The translations under genes and the position numbers were made by a program. 64,000 bases of DNA from Flammula alnicola (Eukaryota > Basidiomycota > Agaricomycetes > Agaricales > Strophariaceae): contig JADNRV010000037.1 of the NCBI GenBank assembly GCA_015499995.1, positions 248,001 through 312,000 on the forward strand, written 5' to 3'. The notes below the pieces were generated by a model, which did not search any database, was not told the DNA's origin, and saw only the letters and a program-made list of their open reading frames with translations. Positions 20,840-33,150 of the stretch are shown piece by piece (the stretch's first letter is position 1; every line of letters begins with the position of its first letter).

Positions 20840-23824
20840 TCATTTCTTGTTACTAAGGATCTCGAAGAAAGCTTCTTGAGGAAGGTCAACAGATCCCATT
20901 TTCTTCATCCTACGTTTCCCCTCTTTCTGATTCTCGAGGTGCTTCATCTTTCGCTCATAATGGCCACCGTACAATCCAGCAGTGACGTCTGCTCGATTGG
21001 CCTTCAAGGTTTCTCGAGCAATGACTTTTCTGCCGACTGCAGCCTGGATTGGCACCTCGAACAATTGCCGAGGGATAACTTTATCTGCAATGCAGTGTTA
21101 ATTGATTGCGCAACGATAAAAGCGGAGAGACATACGAAGTTTCTTCACCCATTGTCGACCAACAGCATCCTGCGCTGAACGATGGACGATTAAGGCCAGC
21201 GCATCGACAGGCTTGCCATTGAGCAAGAAGGTCATCTAAGAAACGTCAACAAGTATTCTGGATTTGGGTGATGCTGTCAGCCATTTACCTTGGCTAAGTC
21301 GCTCTTCTTGTATCCTGCGTCCTCGTAACTAGAGATAGAACATCAACAATCGACCTTGAAATTTGGATGAAATCAAGCGAAAGCTCACTCGAAGCTTGCA
21401 AAGCCCGAGCTCCGGCTCTTCAGCTGATCAAAGAAATCCGTCACTATCTCGCTCAGTGGAATGACACAAGTCAACATGATCCTAGCCGAGGTCGTTCCAG
21501 AGTCAAGGTACCGATGGTCGAGCTCTTCCGCCCGATGAGAGAAGCAGAGTTCCATCATGTCGCCGAAGTATTCTACACGACGCTGAGATCAGGTAAGTTG
21601 GTGGGGTTACGGGACCACGGACCTTCTGGAACAATGATCGAAGCTTTGACAACAGGTTCTTGGATCTCTTTGACGCGTATACCCATGTCACCGATGTCGG
21701 GGAAGTCCGTCGGGTTGCTGATAAGCACTTCTTTGTCCTTGTAAATAACTAGGGAAGATGAGATGAGAATCCACATTACTTGAACGACCTTAGTCGACCT
21801 ACGCTTGTAGGGCACAGTGGGGGCAGTGATGATAACATTAGCATCATATTCGTCTTCCAATCGCTGACGAAAAACATCCATATGCAATGTGCCCAGGAAA
21901 CCCAATCGGCAGCCTTGTCCTAAAGCCGAAGAGGATTCTCTCTGGACAGTGACGCTCCTATCAGTCAGTGTGAGCTGCAAAATCATATCGATTAACTACA
22001 ACATCCTGGAATTTGAGATTTATGATGATCATACCCTATTGATGGACTCTTCAAGTTTCGGGAAGTCGGCACTATCAATGGGGTATACTCCAGCGAAAAC
22101 CTATCATTAACCGACACACGGTTGAGAACTTGTCACATCTTGATACCGAGGGACCTTACCATTGCTTTGGTTGGCTGGAAGCCAGCCATGGGTTCTACTG
22201 CTTCGCTAATACGGTGTATGGTGTCGCCGATGTGAGCTGTGATGCAACGTACTATGAATATCATACAATATGAAATTTCCATAGAAGGCCGACCTTCTGA
22301 CGATTGCTTCATGTTGCAAGCAATATAGCCAACTTGTCCAGGGTAAAGGCTTTTAGTGGGCACTTCCTCAGGATACATTATTCCCAGCTCAGTTATCTCA
22401 TATTTCTTCCGGGTATAGCATGAAGCAATCTTGTCGCCTATGTGTAAGCTCAGTAAGCTTTGGTAATATAAATAGAAAGATTGCTACCTTTCCGAAGAAT
22501 GCCATCTTGTATGCTAATCAATGAGATGACTCCGCGATATTTGTCATACCTTTGAAATGCTGTTAGGATATGAAATGTTTTCAGAAGACATACTTACAAT
22601 GAATCAAAGAGGAAAGCTTTCAAAGGCGCATCTGGTCGAGATACTGGAGGAGGTATCCGTTGTATTATTGCTTCGAGGACAGCATCAACTCCTTTTCCTG
22701 TTTTAGCAGAGATGTGCAAGATTTCTGAAGGGTCAATTCCAAATGTAGCTTGTATCTGAGCTGCTATTCGTTCCGGTTGGGCGGCTGGAAGATCGATCTT
22801 GGAAAGGTAAGTATCAACGTGTATATATACGTAGAAGAGTTTCTTACCTTGTTCAGAACTGGAATGATTTTCAATCCTCGCTCTTTCGCATTATGAAACA
22901 CAGATATAGATTGAGCTTGAACACCTTGACTAGCATCGACCTATAAATACCTCGATCACTGAAATCACCTGAAAGTCGTGGAAACACGTACGAGGAGCAA
23001 TGCCCCCTGGCACGCAGCGAGCGACCTCGATACTTCCCAAGCAAAATCGACATGACCCTGGGATGAAGAATTAAGGAATGGACGGAAGGAAGGCCCGAAT
23101 ATTGGAGTTTACGGGAGTGTCAATCAAGTTGAGTAGATGTTCTCTGCCTTGGAAGTTGTGCAACATGCTGATACCGATCCTTGGTTCAGGAATCCTCCCA
23201 TGTGGCATAATTTTAGGCATACCTTGCGGTTTGAGCCTTGACTATGGCAATCGATATAAGCCTGTGAAGGAACATATCATCCGTGAGACAAACCTGTGAT
23301 TCCACGTTCTCGTTCGACCTTGAGCTTGTCGAGAACTTGCTCATTTTTTGCACCCGAGGCCTTCTTTTGAATTGTGCCTGTCAACTGCGGCGTGTTTTAA
23401 TTCAATTTTTTCTCTTAGTGGCAAACGATCCGGGTACCTCGAGTAGTCTATCCATGCGAACATAAATTCAGTCGCCCAGGATTCAAGAAATTAAGGACGA
23501 ACCTATCTGCGAGGGTTGACTTGCCATGATCTTGAAGGAAAAAGAGTCAACTTCCGTCAGGCCAGACTTCGCGTTGGTTTTCCTACCAATATGAGCAATT
23601 ATAGAGAAATTCCTATAACCAGAGTGAGTGGATATCAAGCCGGCGGAAGACATTTGCTACCGTATAACGTCGCACGGAAATTCCTCCATGGCAAGGTCTC
23701 TCCTGGGGACATTCGACCATGGTGACGAGGTGCTGAACGACCTTGGTAATGAGCAGACCAATGCCTTCCGTCTCAAGGACCGTTCCAAGGCGCGCAAGCA
23801 AGCACTATGCCATACAGATTGCAT
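20840..23824 (-). CDS. GUF1: Mitochondrial elongation factor 4 (GUF1/LepA)
   Basis: Translational GTPase that back-translocates stalled mitochondrial ribosomes. The start at 23824 gives [20 protein letters not shown], an Arg-rich presequence with Ser-rich follow-up typical of mitochondrial targeting. [18 protein letters not shown] follows (G1, split by an intron), then IDTPGHVDF (G3) and [14 protein letters not shown] (G4). The C-terminus has the LepA-specific domain ending [20 protein letters not shown], and the stop is at 20840-20842. More than ten short introns are present. It is divergent from cwf18, 218 bp away. Confidence 0.94.
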
Positions 23825-24042
23825 ATACAGCAATGAGCAAGGCCGAAATGGTGTCTGGGGATGTCGGACGCGTCGACTTTGCCTTGGTAAGTACATGAGA
23901 GCAGTGAAGTCCACAAAAAGTTTCGATCGCTGCTTAGTCAGCAAATAGAGCTATCGTGCCAAGAAATTCCTTCGAGTCGACGTCGTCAATCACAAAGCCC
24001 TCGCGCTCGGCTAACCTTTTATTTCAACACCTCTTCAACAAA
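23825..24042. promoter_or_regulatory. Shared promoter GUF1 / cwf18
   Basis: A 218-bp gap between two divergent start codons must carry the promoters and 5' leaders of both genes. No specific site is identified. Confidence 0.4.
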
Positions 24043-24711
24043 ATGTCTCTTGCGGAAGCCTCGGAGGCAAGAAAGGCGCGTCTAGTGGCCCTGAGAAAGA
24101 GAAAGGCAGGAGAAGCCATCGATGACAATGGGTGCGTGTCTCGCAAGTTCGTTAGCACTGTACCGAGCACTTACTATATATCCAGAGTTGCTGAACCTCT
24201 CATCAAGAGCCGAAACTTTGACCCCGAGTCTCGAACGCTGAAGAAACTCACGCAAGATGACGTTGTGATGCAAGACACCGTCGAAAACCGAGTAAAAGGT
24301 CTTGCAGAGGAGATAATTGCTGACGATGAGAAACGCAGAGCGCAAGAACTGGTAGGTTTGCATAAAGTTCGCACTTCCTTCCCTTCTGAATACTTACGGG
24401 ATGCAAACAAGGATGTATTCAACATTGCTCCCAAGCGACCAAACTGGGACCTGAAGCGTGAGATGGCAAAAAAACTGGCAAGTTGGACAGGCGGACACAA
24501 GAAGCAATCCACACCCTCATTCGTTAGTACGCTATCTATGCTTCTTTGTCACTATTTTACTAACAACCCCTCCCACCCAGGACAACGGCTTGCTGCTCAG
24601 CAAGGCGAATCAGATGATCTGGTTGGCGCCATGAAAGCCCAGGAGCAGCAAAATGCCTCGGAGTCATTATCGGACGAGATGAGGATTAATGTTACAGTGT
24701 TGAAGTATTAG
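24043..24711 (+). CDS. cwf18: Spliceosomal protein Cwf18/CCDC12 (one apparent frameshift)
   Basis: Small component of the Prp19/NTC-associated spliceosome. Exon 1 (24043-24131) gives MSLAEASEARKARLVALRKR. Exon 2 starts at 24186 with EPLIKSRNFDPESRTLKK. Exon 3, from 24412, gives DVFNIAPKRPNWDLKREMAK. The conserved helix then continues as KLDRRTQEAIHTLIRQRLA, but in the -1 frame. One base is missing between 24468 and 24482, most simply in the run of seven A at 24468-24474. No intron can explain it. The last intron (about 58 nt) and the C-terminus (stop 24709-24711) are consistent only after this correction. Confidence 0.85.
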   Translation: MSLAEASEARKARLVALRKRKAGEAIDDNGCVSRKFVSTVPSTYYISRVAEPLIKSRNFDPESRTLKKLTQDDVVMQDTVENRVKGLAEEIIADDEKRRAQELVGLHKVRTSFPSEYLRDANKDVFNIAPKRPNWDLKREMAKKLASWTGGHKKQSTPSFVSTLSMLLCHYFTNNPSHPGQRLAAQQGESDDLVGAMKAQEQQNASESLSDEMRINVTVLKY

Positions 24712-25544
24712 TGCGCTCACATTGTATTTTGTATCTATCCATGTATATCTAACTCTGATTGTACCACATAGTTTTGTGAAAAGCCGCTCCATCCTCCCAT
24801 GGGACTTACGTGCGTTTACGTACTTTCATTTCCGGGTTGGCAAGCCCTGGCATCGCGGAACATCCTGTAATCCTTAGGAGAACGGCATAGTGCTTGGAAT
24901 ATCTGCCTATCGCGCTCCCAGGTAGTGGACAACTACAATATCCGTGATAGGAATCCGATGCCAGGGAATGTTTTGCTTGATTTGCTTATTCTCGTTGCCC
25001 GGAGTGGCGTCTACGGAGTTCTTGTCATGGGTGTATCCGAATATGATCATATGAGTTAAATTCCATCTGACTCGACCATCATCCATAAGCAAGGATCTCC
25101 TTAAGCGCACGGTATGTGAAAAACGTTCAAAATAAATTCTTCGCCCTCAAAAATCTGAACCTCAGATTACTATAGTCGTTATTCTGAATCCACGCTGTCT
25201 TTTCTGCGGGCATGGCAAAATTGGGAAAGTGGCTTCGCGGCCTCGAGAATCGCCTTCTGTCGAGTTCCTAAGTCGTTCTCGTTGACATGAGACTGTTTCA
25301 TCGTATTGCGATTCGTATCTACATCGAGGGCCGGTGATCATCATAGAAATGTATTTATATGCTTACAGAAAAATAGCCATTGAACGTGCAAATGTGAGAT
25401 ACATTGAGAAATGCCTATGAACCCACGTTGTAACCATTGATGCGGATCGAAATCTTAAAAATGCCCAAGTATTCTGAATCTAAATTGCACAACAAGAAAA
25501 TTAAGACTCCTGCCTATAGAATTACACAACTACAATGATGGCGG
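24712..25544. other. Intergenic between two convergent genes
   Basis: About 0.83 kb between the ends of cwf18 (+) and the WOPR gene (-). Small frames (for example 24907-25110 minus) lack family signatures. No repeat is seen. Confidence 0.45.
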
Positions 25545-26491
25545 TCATCGTACATGCCGAGAATTCAGCATTTGGATGAGGCGTTGATCTTCCGGAAGGC
25601 GGGTTCCGTGTGGTCGAGGCGGCGTGGTGCCTAGTGGATGCGAAGTTAGGTCAGAGTGTATGGTCGAGAGTGACGGCAGAGAATTGTGTAAGTGGGCTTC
25701 CCCCGGTCTGCTGCCGCTCGGGTCAAGCTCGTCGTCGAGACTTCTCGAGCGCGACTTGCCAGTGCGATAAATTCCAGATGGCACAATTATTTTTTGCAGC
25801 ATGGGGTCATGCTCGATCATGGGGAGATGCGGCAAGTCAGCGTAGGTAAAATAAGCAGTGATATGCCATTTCTGTGGTCTCGCATGAGGATTGGGCATCA
25901 CCCAGGCGGAATAAGCTTGCTTCACGAGCCCTGGATGGTGATTGATGGTACGGTCCTGATGCGAGAGTGCCGATGATGAGGGACCAGGGCGAGCAACACC
26001 GTCAACGAAACGGAAGGCAGGCGCTCTGAAGATAAATTTAGAACAAGGATGTAAATATAATAACCACTACTCATACCGGTTGGCCTCGCTCGCTGCTTGG
26101 GCAGCATCATACGGCATTTTTTCATCATAGAAAAGATAGGGCTAGGCGTGGCCATTGGTCAGACAGTGGGACACGATGAATAAAATATATTTACCTCTCT
26201 CATACGGCTTTGGCCCCAAACGCGGCCGTCTGAGATGGGACCGCATCTTTAGATCCATGATTGAGATGGTGAGCAGGGAAGAAGCCTACCTGTCCAGCGT
26301 TTTAGTCCACTGTCGTCGTCGCTTTCAAACCAGACGAAGACGGCTCCTGAACGGACAAGCATGCCGCGCTCCATTTCGTTGAGACGTCGCATGACAGGTG
26401 CAAGAAAGCCCTGGCGGACAGCCTCAAAGATGACATGGGCATCATGGGTGTCTCTGATATGAAGGCGAGGATGAGTTGCTTGCTGCATAGT
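25545..26491 (-). CDS. Gti1/Pac2 family (WOPR domain) transcription regulator
   Basis: The family includes Wor1, Ryp1 and Sge1, DNA-binding regulators of morphology and secondary programmes in fungi, and Pac2/Gti1 of fission yeast. The start at 26491 gives MQQATHPRLHIRDTHDAHVI. Exon 1 ends at 26290. The first half of the WOPR domain has IFEAVRQGFLAPVMRRLNE, MLVRSGAVFVWFE and KRWTDGRVWGQSRMRE, the last spanning an intron; PYLFYDEKMPYD follows. The second half is GLVKQAYSAWVMP and KWHITAYFTYADLPHLP. The tail is Ser/Pro-rich; stop at 25545-25547. The total is about 260 residues, shorter than Wor1. The target genes are unknown. Confidence 0.9.
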
Positions 26492-27438
26492 GTTAATGGT
26501 GTAAGGTTTTACGAAAAGCCAGCTTTTATATTGCACAATCTGAGCATCCGTAGTTTCGTTCGTGAGACGGACAAAAAGGGTGACTCAAGCAACCCGAAAA
26601 GACGAGATGTTGATGTATAGCAGCCAGAGGGAAATGATGCTATCCGAGATAGCCATTGGAGAGATACAAACACAGGGATTTGGTACGGCTGTTCCTGTGA
26701 AGCATTTCGGAGGAAACTCGACAACACGTGGATGTGTCTGAACATAACGGATGGGGGTATGGGAAATGGGTGTTCCATTAATTATGGCTCCCTTCAAGCT
26801 GGCGAGGGATATTTTATCCCCAACGGTAGCCGAGGTTGGTACACTGTCAAGAAGGGGTGCCAGAAGAAGAGCGTGTTACCGCGCTTTGCCAGGACAAATG
26901 AATAGATGGAGCGGTCCGTTGTTTCGGAAGAATATTTGGCAAGGCCCCGCCTACAGTAGTCACTCACGCAACGCACCATGAAGACGGAGCCGCAAAGAGT
27001 AGAAAAAAAGCTTAATCCTGAGCCGGAAGAGCCAGAAAAAAAGAAGTTGCACAGCTATAGTTTATCGCAGATGCCACGTCGGCTGAGCGTATGTACATAC
27101 GGACGGACGTCGGACGCCCGTAAGTCGCTACAACCACGTTAATCAGTGTTTGTTGTCGGCTGAGAGAGCTGCCAAGAAAGGGCGCGTCGCTCCAGGGATG
27201 GCGCTGGTAGATGCCCAGAAGGCCAAGTATAGAGTCTGAAGGATTTCCGAGCTTTCGGGTTTGGACTTTGAGCAAGAAATAGACTTTCCGGAAGAATGAG
27301 AGGGCCACAGTCACTGCGGTCGCTTGGTGCTCGGCATATAGCCGGGCCGTCCTTCTCACCCGAATGTGGAAATCAGGTCATCATGCCTGTGCCAATCGTC
27401 CAGCTCACCAGCGACTACCCCCTTCACACTTCTCCACC
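26492..27438. promoter_or_regulatory. Long divergent intergenic region, WOPR / elongin A
   Basis: About 950 bp separate the two divergent start codons, a long gap for this gene-dense part. Long upstream regions are usual for WOPR regulators in other fungi. No defined site is claimed. Confidence 0.35.
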
Positions 27439-28775
27439 ATGGACACTGACCATGAATGCCACTATCGCCGTCTACCCACTCTGGTACAGCTCTGTCAACG
27501 CGGTGAGCACCCCCATGGCTCATCAGGATGACCGCCAAGGCTCATCTTCAACCTTCTCCATCTTAGCCGCTGTGGCCCACGTCGACTGTGAGTCAATGCA
27601 AGGCATAAGTGGCACCGATGTATATACATCTTACTTGGCTCTCTTAGCCATCTGCAGCTTAGGGGACGACCTAACATATCCCTTAGTAAAGCCTATCTTA
27701 GAACGGTGTTCGATAGAACAACTCCTCCGCTTAGAGCAATCTTCCCCTGTAAGCTCGTGAGCTTGTATTTTCGTGTTTCACAAAATCTGACATCCCGCTT
27801 CAGCACCTTCAAAGTGGCACGACAGGTACGTCCTCTTGTCTCGGAGTCATTTAGTTGATACGTACGCCGTTGATATTTCTCACTGCAGAGATATGGAAAG
27901 ATTTGTGTTTCCGAAAATATCGTTTGACGGCGGTAGAGCGATATTCTATTGACGATGACCCACAGGAACCAGATTCATGGAAATCCCGTTATTTTGTAAG
28001 TCTAACTGACTTGCGGCACTTGTCGCGTTATCATAACTTCGAACTGACCATACTGTTTAAGGCGCTGCAAGACGCGGAAGCAAAAAGAATTGAGGAAGTG
28101 GGTTCCAGGCTCCGCACCCAGCGTATGGAAGCCGACGAACGTAAGAAGGAAAAGGAAGTAAAGTACACCGAGCGTCTGCCGGATGCGAAACGCGCGAGAA
28201 CAGGATCAGGATGTAAGCTCGCAATTGTTTCCGAACCTTGTTCAGTTTTAGGGAACTCACGATGCTTAATCTACTCAGGGAACAGCACTACTAAGACCCT
28301 CTTTCAAAGAACGAGGCACGAGGCTTCCAAGATTCAACGAGCCTATAATACACGCGTCCTTCCACCTGCACCGACCTCCAAAAGTTACCGAGTCCTCCCC
28401 CAGAATTCTGGTGCAGCACTTCCTTCGGCATCGTCCTCGACCACCTCTAGTCGAGTCACCGTGAACACCGTCGTACATCGGCGGTCTTCTGCTTCTTCAA
28501 CAGCCGTTGCCTCAAGTAGTGTGATAGCAACACCCCGTGCAAAGGTTCCCGTGTCAAAACCACTGCCTCCGTCTCCAACGGATGACCCTAAAATTCCACC
28601 TCCAATGAACAATCCGAGAACGCCGTCACTCATGACTGGTCTGACAACTCCCTGTGCATCATCAGAAGGGCCGCCTGTAGCTGCCAAATCTCCAACAACC
28701 CTTAAGAAGGATCCGATGGCATGTTTATTCGTGCCCAAGCGCAATCCTAAGGGTCAAGTGAGGCGACCGATATAA
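27439..28775 (+). CDS. ELA1: Elongin A-like protein
   Basis: Elongin A bridges elongin C/cullin ubiquitin ligase to stalled RNA polymerase II and aids elongation. Exon 1 (27439-27502) codes MDTDHECHYRRLPTLVQLCQR. Two short introns follow, giving AAVAHVD and SLGDDLTYPLVKPILERCS, the latter being the BC-box/F-box-like elongin A region, then LLRLEQSSPHLQ and EIWKDLCFRKY. A charged helix (LQDAEAKRIEEVGSRLRTQR) comes next. The C-terminal half is Ser/Thr/Pro-rich and probably disordered, ending with FVPKRNPKGQVRRPI. The start rests on the in-phase joining of three small 5' exons. Confidence 0.88.
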
Positions 28776-29780
28776 TAATTTCACCCGTTGTCTCCTTGTA
28801 CTAACAAACACCACTGTATATCCACCTGTAGTACTGTTCCCACATTGCATCCGCTATCTTATCAGATAATGCCACGACACTCATGCCACGACACTCATCT
28901 TCCATTCATCCTTTCGCATTCTGTTGTAGTTTTCAGTACTCGCATCCACCCTTTCGCACACGGTAAAGAAGTTTTCCTTTTTCCCGGATTGTAGCCATCG
29001 GATTCACTCTGTAGAATTACCGTAATATTGGTTTTACCTCCCTCTCAAGCCTTCAAGCTGCTGATATGGGCTGTAAAACCGGGGTATGTAATCTATATTC
29101 AGTAGTCTAACTGGTTTATTCTAAGAATACCCAAGAATACCCATCGGAATGTGTCCACTTTCTCATCGTCCAAGTCTCCGTTTTATTTTTAAAGAAGAGA
29201 AGGTCGCCGAGGAGTTTCCAATCGCTCGATTACAAGTTGCCCAAATGGTACATTACGCCACCATGCAGCCGAACTGGATTTTACACTGAAATACATGGAT
29301 GGGCATAGTAAAGACCATCGTGGGTCTATGCGACGTATTTAAATTTACCTACAGTGCCACGACATAGGTGCCAGTCAGTATTTCGTACAATATCGGTGTA
29401 ATAGATTTATTCAAGTGTTTCAAATTTAGCTGTAGGGAGTTTAGGAGTGGTGAGTCGGGCGCTGAACGGATGGCAGCTGTCGGGTGAAGCGGACATGTTG
29501 TAGTTACATAGTGGGGAGTGGTGATTAGCCGCAAGATAACAATGCATGCCGATAAACGCGTCGCACCCACGTTTCTGAGTATGTCAAGTTGTCAAATAAA
29601 AGCGTTGCTTTCTATACAATATAGAATGGTGCGATGAGGTACGACAGGTCCACAGGTTAATGAAGGTTGTAGCTATGCAAAAAAAAAGAAAGCACTAGTG
29701 AATATTGAGGCGCTGGGTCGTAAGTATTGGAGTGTTGTATGATGCCGTATACACGAGAATAAGGAATGACTGGGGCAGGG
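28776..29780. other. Intergenic between convergent genes
   Basis: One kb between the stop of elongin A (+) and the stop of GID7 (-). A frame at 29349-29570 (minus) shows no signature. A direct duplication (ATGCCACGACACTC, twice near 28869-28900) is the only repeat noticed. Confidence 0.45.
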
Positions 29781-32700
29781 TTAGGATGTTGGAAATGGAG
29801 TGTGCTGGATGGAATGTGGGGCGGTATAGTGAAGAAGCGACAAGGTGCGTCGATCCAGAAAACCGGGAAATGCAACAGACGCGAACTGGGGTGAATGGGT
29901 CCGCCATGCCGCATATTTACAGCCGAGTGGCGCCAAACGTCGAATTACTGTGCTCACACCGTTACTTTCCACCCGCTGTCGTGTCTTGCCCTTTCCTTTC
30001 TCGACAAATGTCGAGGACGACGGCGGCGACGACGGTAGGGGCGCCGGTTGTTCTGTGACATAAATGCCAGGAGGAGGTGCCTCCCATATTCGTATCGTAC
30101 GGTCGTCCGAACACGACGCAAACATGCGTTCGTTGACTGGATTCCACGCAACAGAGTTCACACTGCCCTCGCCGTGGCCCGAGAGAATCTCCAACAACAT
30201 ACCGCTCTCGCGATGCCATGTATATACATTTGCATCTGTAGTTGCAAAAATTAATACTCGAACTTTATTTGCTTCATGCGAAAAAAAAGGAAATAGATTA
30301 CCTTCGCTGCCACTAACAACAAAGTTGCCATCGATGCCGCCAAAGCAACTGCGTATGACGTGTCGTCCTTGAATCTGACCTTCATATTTCCGTGCTATCT
30401 TTCCTGTATGCAGGTCCCATAGATGTATCTCCTGCAGTAGATAATATCACACAGGTGAGAGAACAGTCAAAACCAAATGCAACAAGTTTGTCTCACGTTC
30501 GGCGCATGATTGATGAGCGCGTATTGCGAATCCTGCGACGTCTGCACACTCGTAAGCTCGCCCTCCAACCGAGTGGATCTGTGGAACAGAACAAAATAAG
30601 CTTATGAGCAACACATCAAAATTAACTTTTGCCATCGGCAAGCAAGTCCGACATGGCCGAACCATTGCGTACGGTCATGACAAAGACGAGACGAATGAAT
30701 GGGTGGAGGAAAACGGTACGCACGACTCCACCTGTTTCGTTGCTAAATCAAACACCATCATCCTATGAGGTGGCCTTGCCACAGCTGGTGTACCGTTCCC
30801 ACCGGATGCCGAAGGCACGTCCCCAGCAGTTTGCGCCCCTCTCGACTGGGTCGTATCAGACACCGGAGGAATGCTGGGAGGAAACTCCATGCCGATTGCC
30901 ACTAGACGCGTAAAGTCGGGTGTCACAGCCAAGTCCGTTAACCGAATCGCGGTAGGACCCCATGCGTCTCGTATCTTCCCGTCTGCATCCTGTCATGCGC
31001 GAGAAACATAGATGAGTATGGTTCATGACAAGTTTAAGAAGCGTCTTTGCTCCTTTATATGGATGCAGACTTGAACAAGACGTCAGAATAACTTGTGACA
31101 CTTACCCAAACGATGATTCTCCGGTCCAGGCCTCCACTTATAAAGCCTGTCCCGTCCGGAAGCCATGAGATTGCCGTCACGGTCTCTGTATGATCGTCAA
31201 GAGTGCGAATACAGACACCAGTCTACAGGATCTGGTGTGAGTGTTTATCAGATAACGTACGGCCACGGCATTCACCTTCGCATTCCACATCTTGATGAAG
31301 TGCTCCGAGCTTGTGAGAAGCACAGAGTCGTCTAATGACCATGCCAAACATCCAACCGGATATGGATGGTCTCGCAGGATGAGGTGGGCGGCCCAATCTT
31401 GCGGTGACGAGCTAGAGTTGAGGGAAGACTTCGGGATTCATGAGTACACCTGACCAGAGAACATATTTTAAATAAGCAAATACGAACCCCCCTCCGCCAA
31501 ATAATCGCAGTCTTGTCTTTGCTTGCGCTCGCCAGAAAAGCACCGTCATGGCTCCATGCAATATTCCATACCTCATCCGTATGCACCTCCAGTATAGTCG
31601 TCGTAATCGTAGGAAAGTCTGACCTATTGCAGCGATGATCAGAGTACAAGGAGAATGATGATAGAGGGGCGTTGTGGTAAATGCATCTTTGCCGTTGATA
31701 TGATCTTGCTTGATGGAGAAGAGTAGAAAACCGCCGTTGTGGTATCATAACAGCGGAGGGAATATAATCTATCAAAACAAGATGAGAAATCGCGTCACAA
31801 GTGCCGTAGAAAAGCAAAGAACATACCATGCAGGGTATCAAGCAGCTGTCGTCTTGATTTACCAGAGGCACCATCCCAACCCGCTCTCTTTCGAAGGTCT
31901 TCCGGTTCCGAACACATGATCAAACTGTACGTTGTCAAAATATTAAGCCGAGTAGATAAGCAGATAGGAATGAATTACAGACCTTGACAATGTGTGCAGC
32001 TGATCTGAATCTACGTTCAGAGGTGCGAGTTCATTGCGTAATACTTGCAAAGCCGCAGTAGATTTCCTTGCTTCCAGCAGTTCGAGATATTTCTGCTGAC
32101 TTATCAGGAACTTGGCATCCTGGGAAGCAGAGAGGCAAAATTAGTCTGTGCGGTGCATATCTCAAAGGCCGAGCGACGAACCCCTAGTCCCTCATCTTGT
32201 TCAACGCCCAACCGCACCAGTGCCGCTTCCGCCTTTGACCACATCCCATCGAGAATATATTGTCTAAACTGTGAGACCTCTGGGGATTCCATTGTATACC
32301 CCGATTCCGCTTCCAGGGTCGCAGCAGATTCACTGATTAGGAGTTGAGTCTTCCTGCGGAATAAAACAGAGAGCGAGAGAGGAAATGTACATACACATAT
32401 CCCACATCGCGTAGACTTTGAATGACCAGACGCACGAACTCCTCGCGATCCACGAAGGAATCATCGTAGAGAGTTGTCCCAGGCAGCGTGACCTTGGCGA
32501 TAGCTTTGCCGTGCTTCGAGACCCCATTTCCCATCACAGCCCCCATGGCCGAGGTTCCGTTGGCCACAGACGCAAAGCCGTTTGTGTGGCCATTGGTGGC
32601 AACAAGACCGCCGAACGACCCGCCCAGCAACGAAGGGCCCGCATGCGCGGAGAGCTCTTGCATTACGGGCGAAGGCGCATCATGATCAGATTCTGAAAGC

Positions 32701-33150
32701 CTCATCATGCCTCGGGTTGGCGGGGGGCTGGTGGTGGTGGATGGGTCGGCGATAGTGCAAGTAGAAGGAGAGAATGCGCTTGACGTTTCGATTCGCTGTC
32801 GCTTCCGAGCTCTAGTGTGTTCGGCGTCTGCCGCATTCAGCAAGCAAGGGGGAAGGAGAAGAGTAACATGCAAAATTCTGAATTTAGCGAAGAATGTCAA
32901 AGACGAAGAAGGGGAGAATGTATGCGTACCAGGGGTAGATGAGGATGCGGGGTCTGCGCTGCTTCCTTGCTCGAGCTCTGACCTGGAACGAGTGGCTGGA
33001 ACGAGGCTTGCGACCGTCGAGTCGTTGGAGACCCTGTAGATGGCGGCGACGGGTGGGGCGGGTGTCGGAGGACGACTAGGACTATGAGCTAGTTCCAGAG
33101 CAGAAACAGAAGACGGTGGGGTGGACAGTGTGTCCCGCGTAGAGCTCGGG
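29781..33150 (-). CDS. GID7: WD40 protein of the GID/CTLH ubiquitin ligase (GID7/WDR26)
   Basis: Subunit of the GID/CTLH E3 complex that degrades gluconeogenic enzymes in yeast. The order of parts is: a low-complexity N-terminus, then a LisH-like segment ([16 protein letters not shown], then [12 protein letters not shown]), then CTLH ([20 protein letters not shown]). [20 protein letters not shown] and [13 protein letters not shown] come next, then seven WD40 repeats ([57 protein letters not shown]). The stop is at 29781. The 5' end is unresolved: the frame is open upstream through an intron near 32830-32935 to about 33150 without an ATG. Translation may start at an internal Met (near 32704), or an upstream exon or base is missed. 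Confidence 0.9.
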
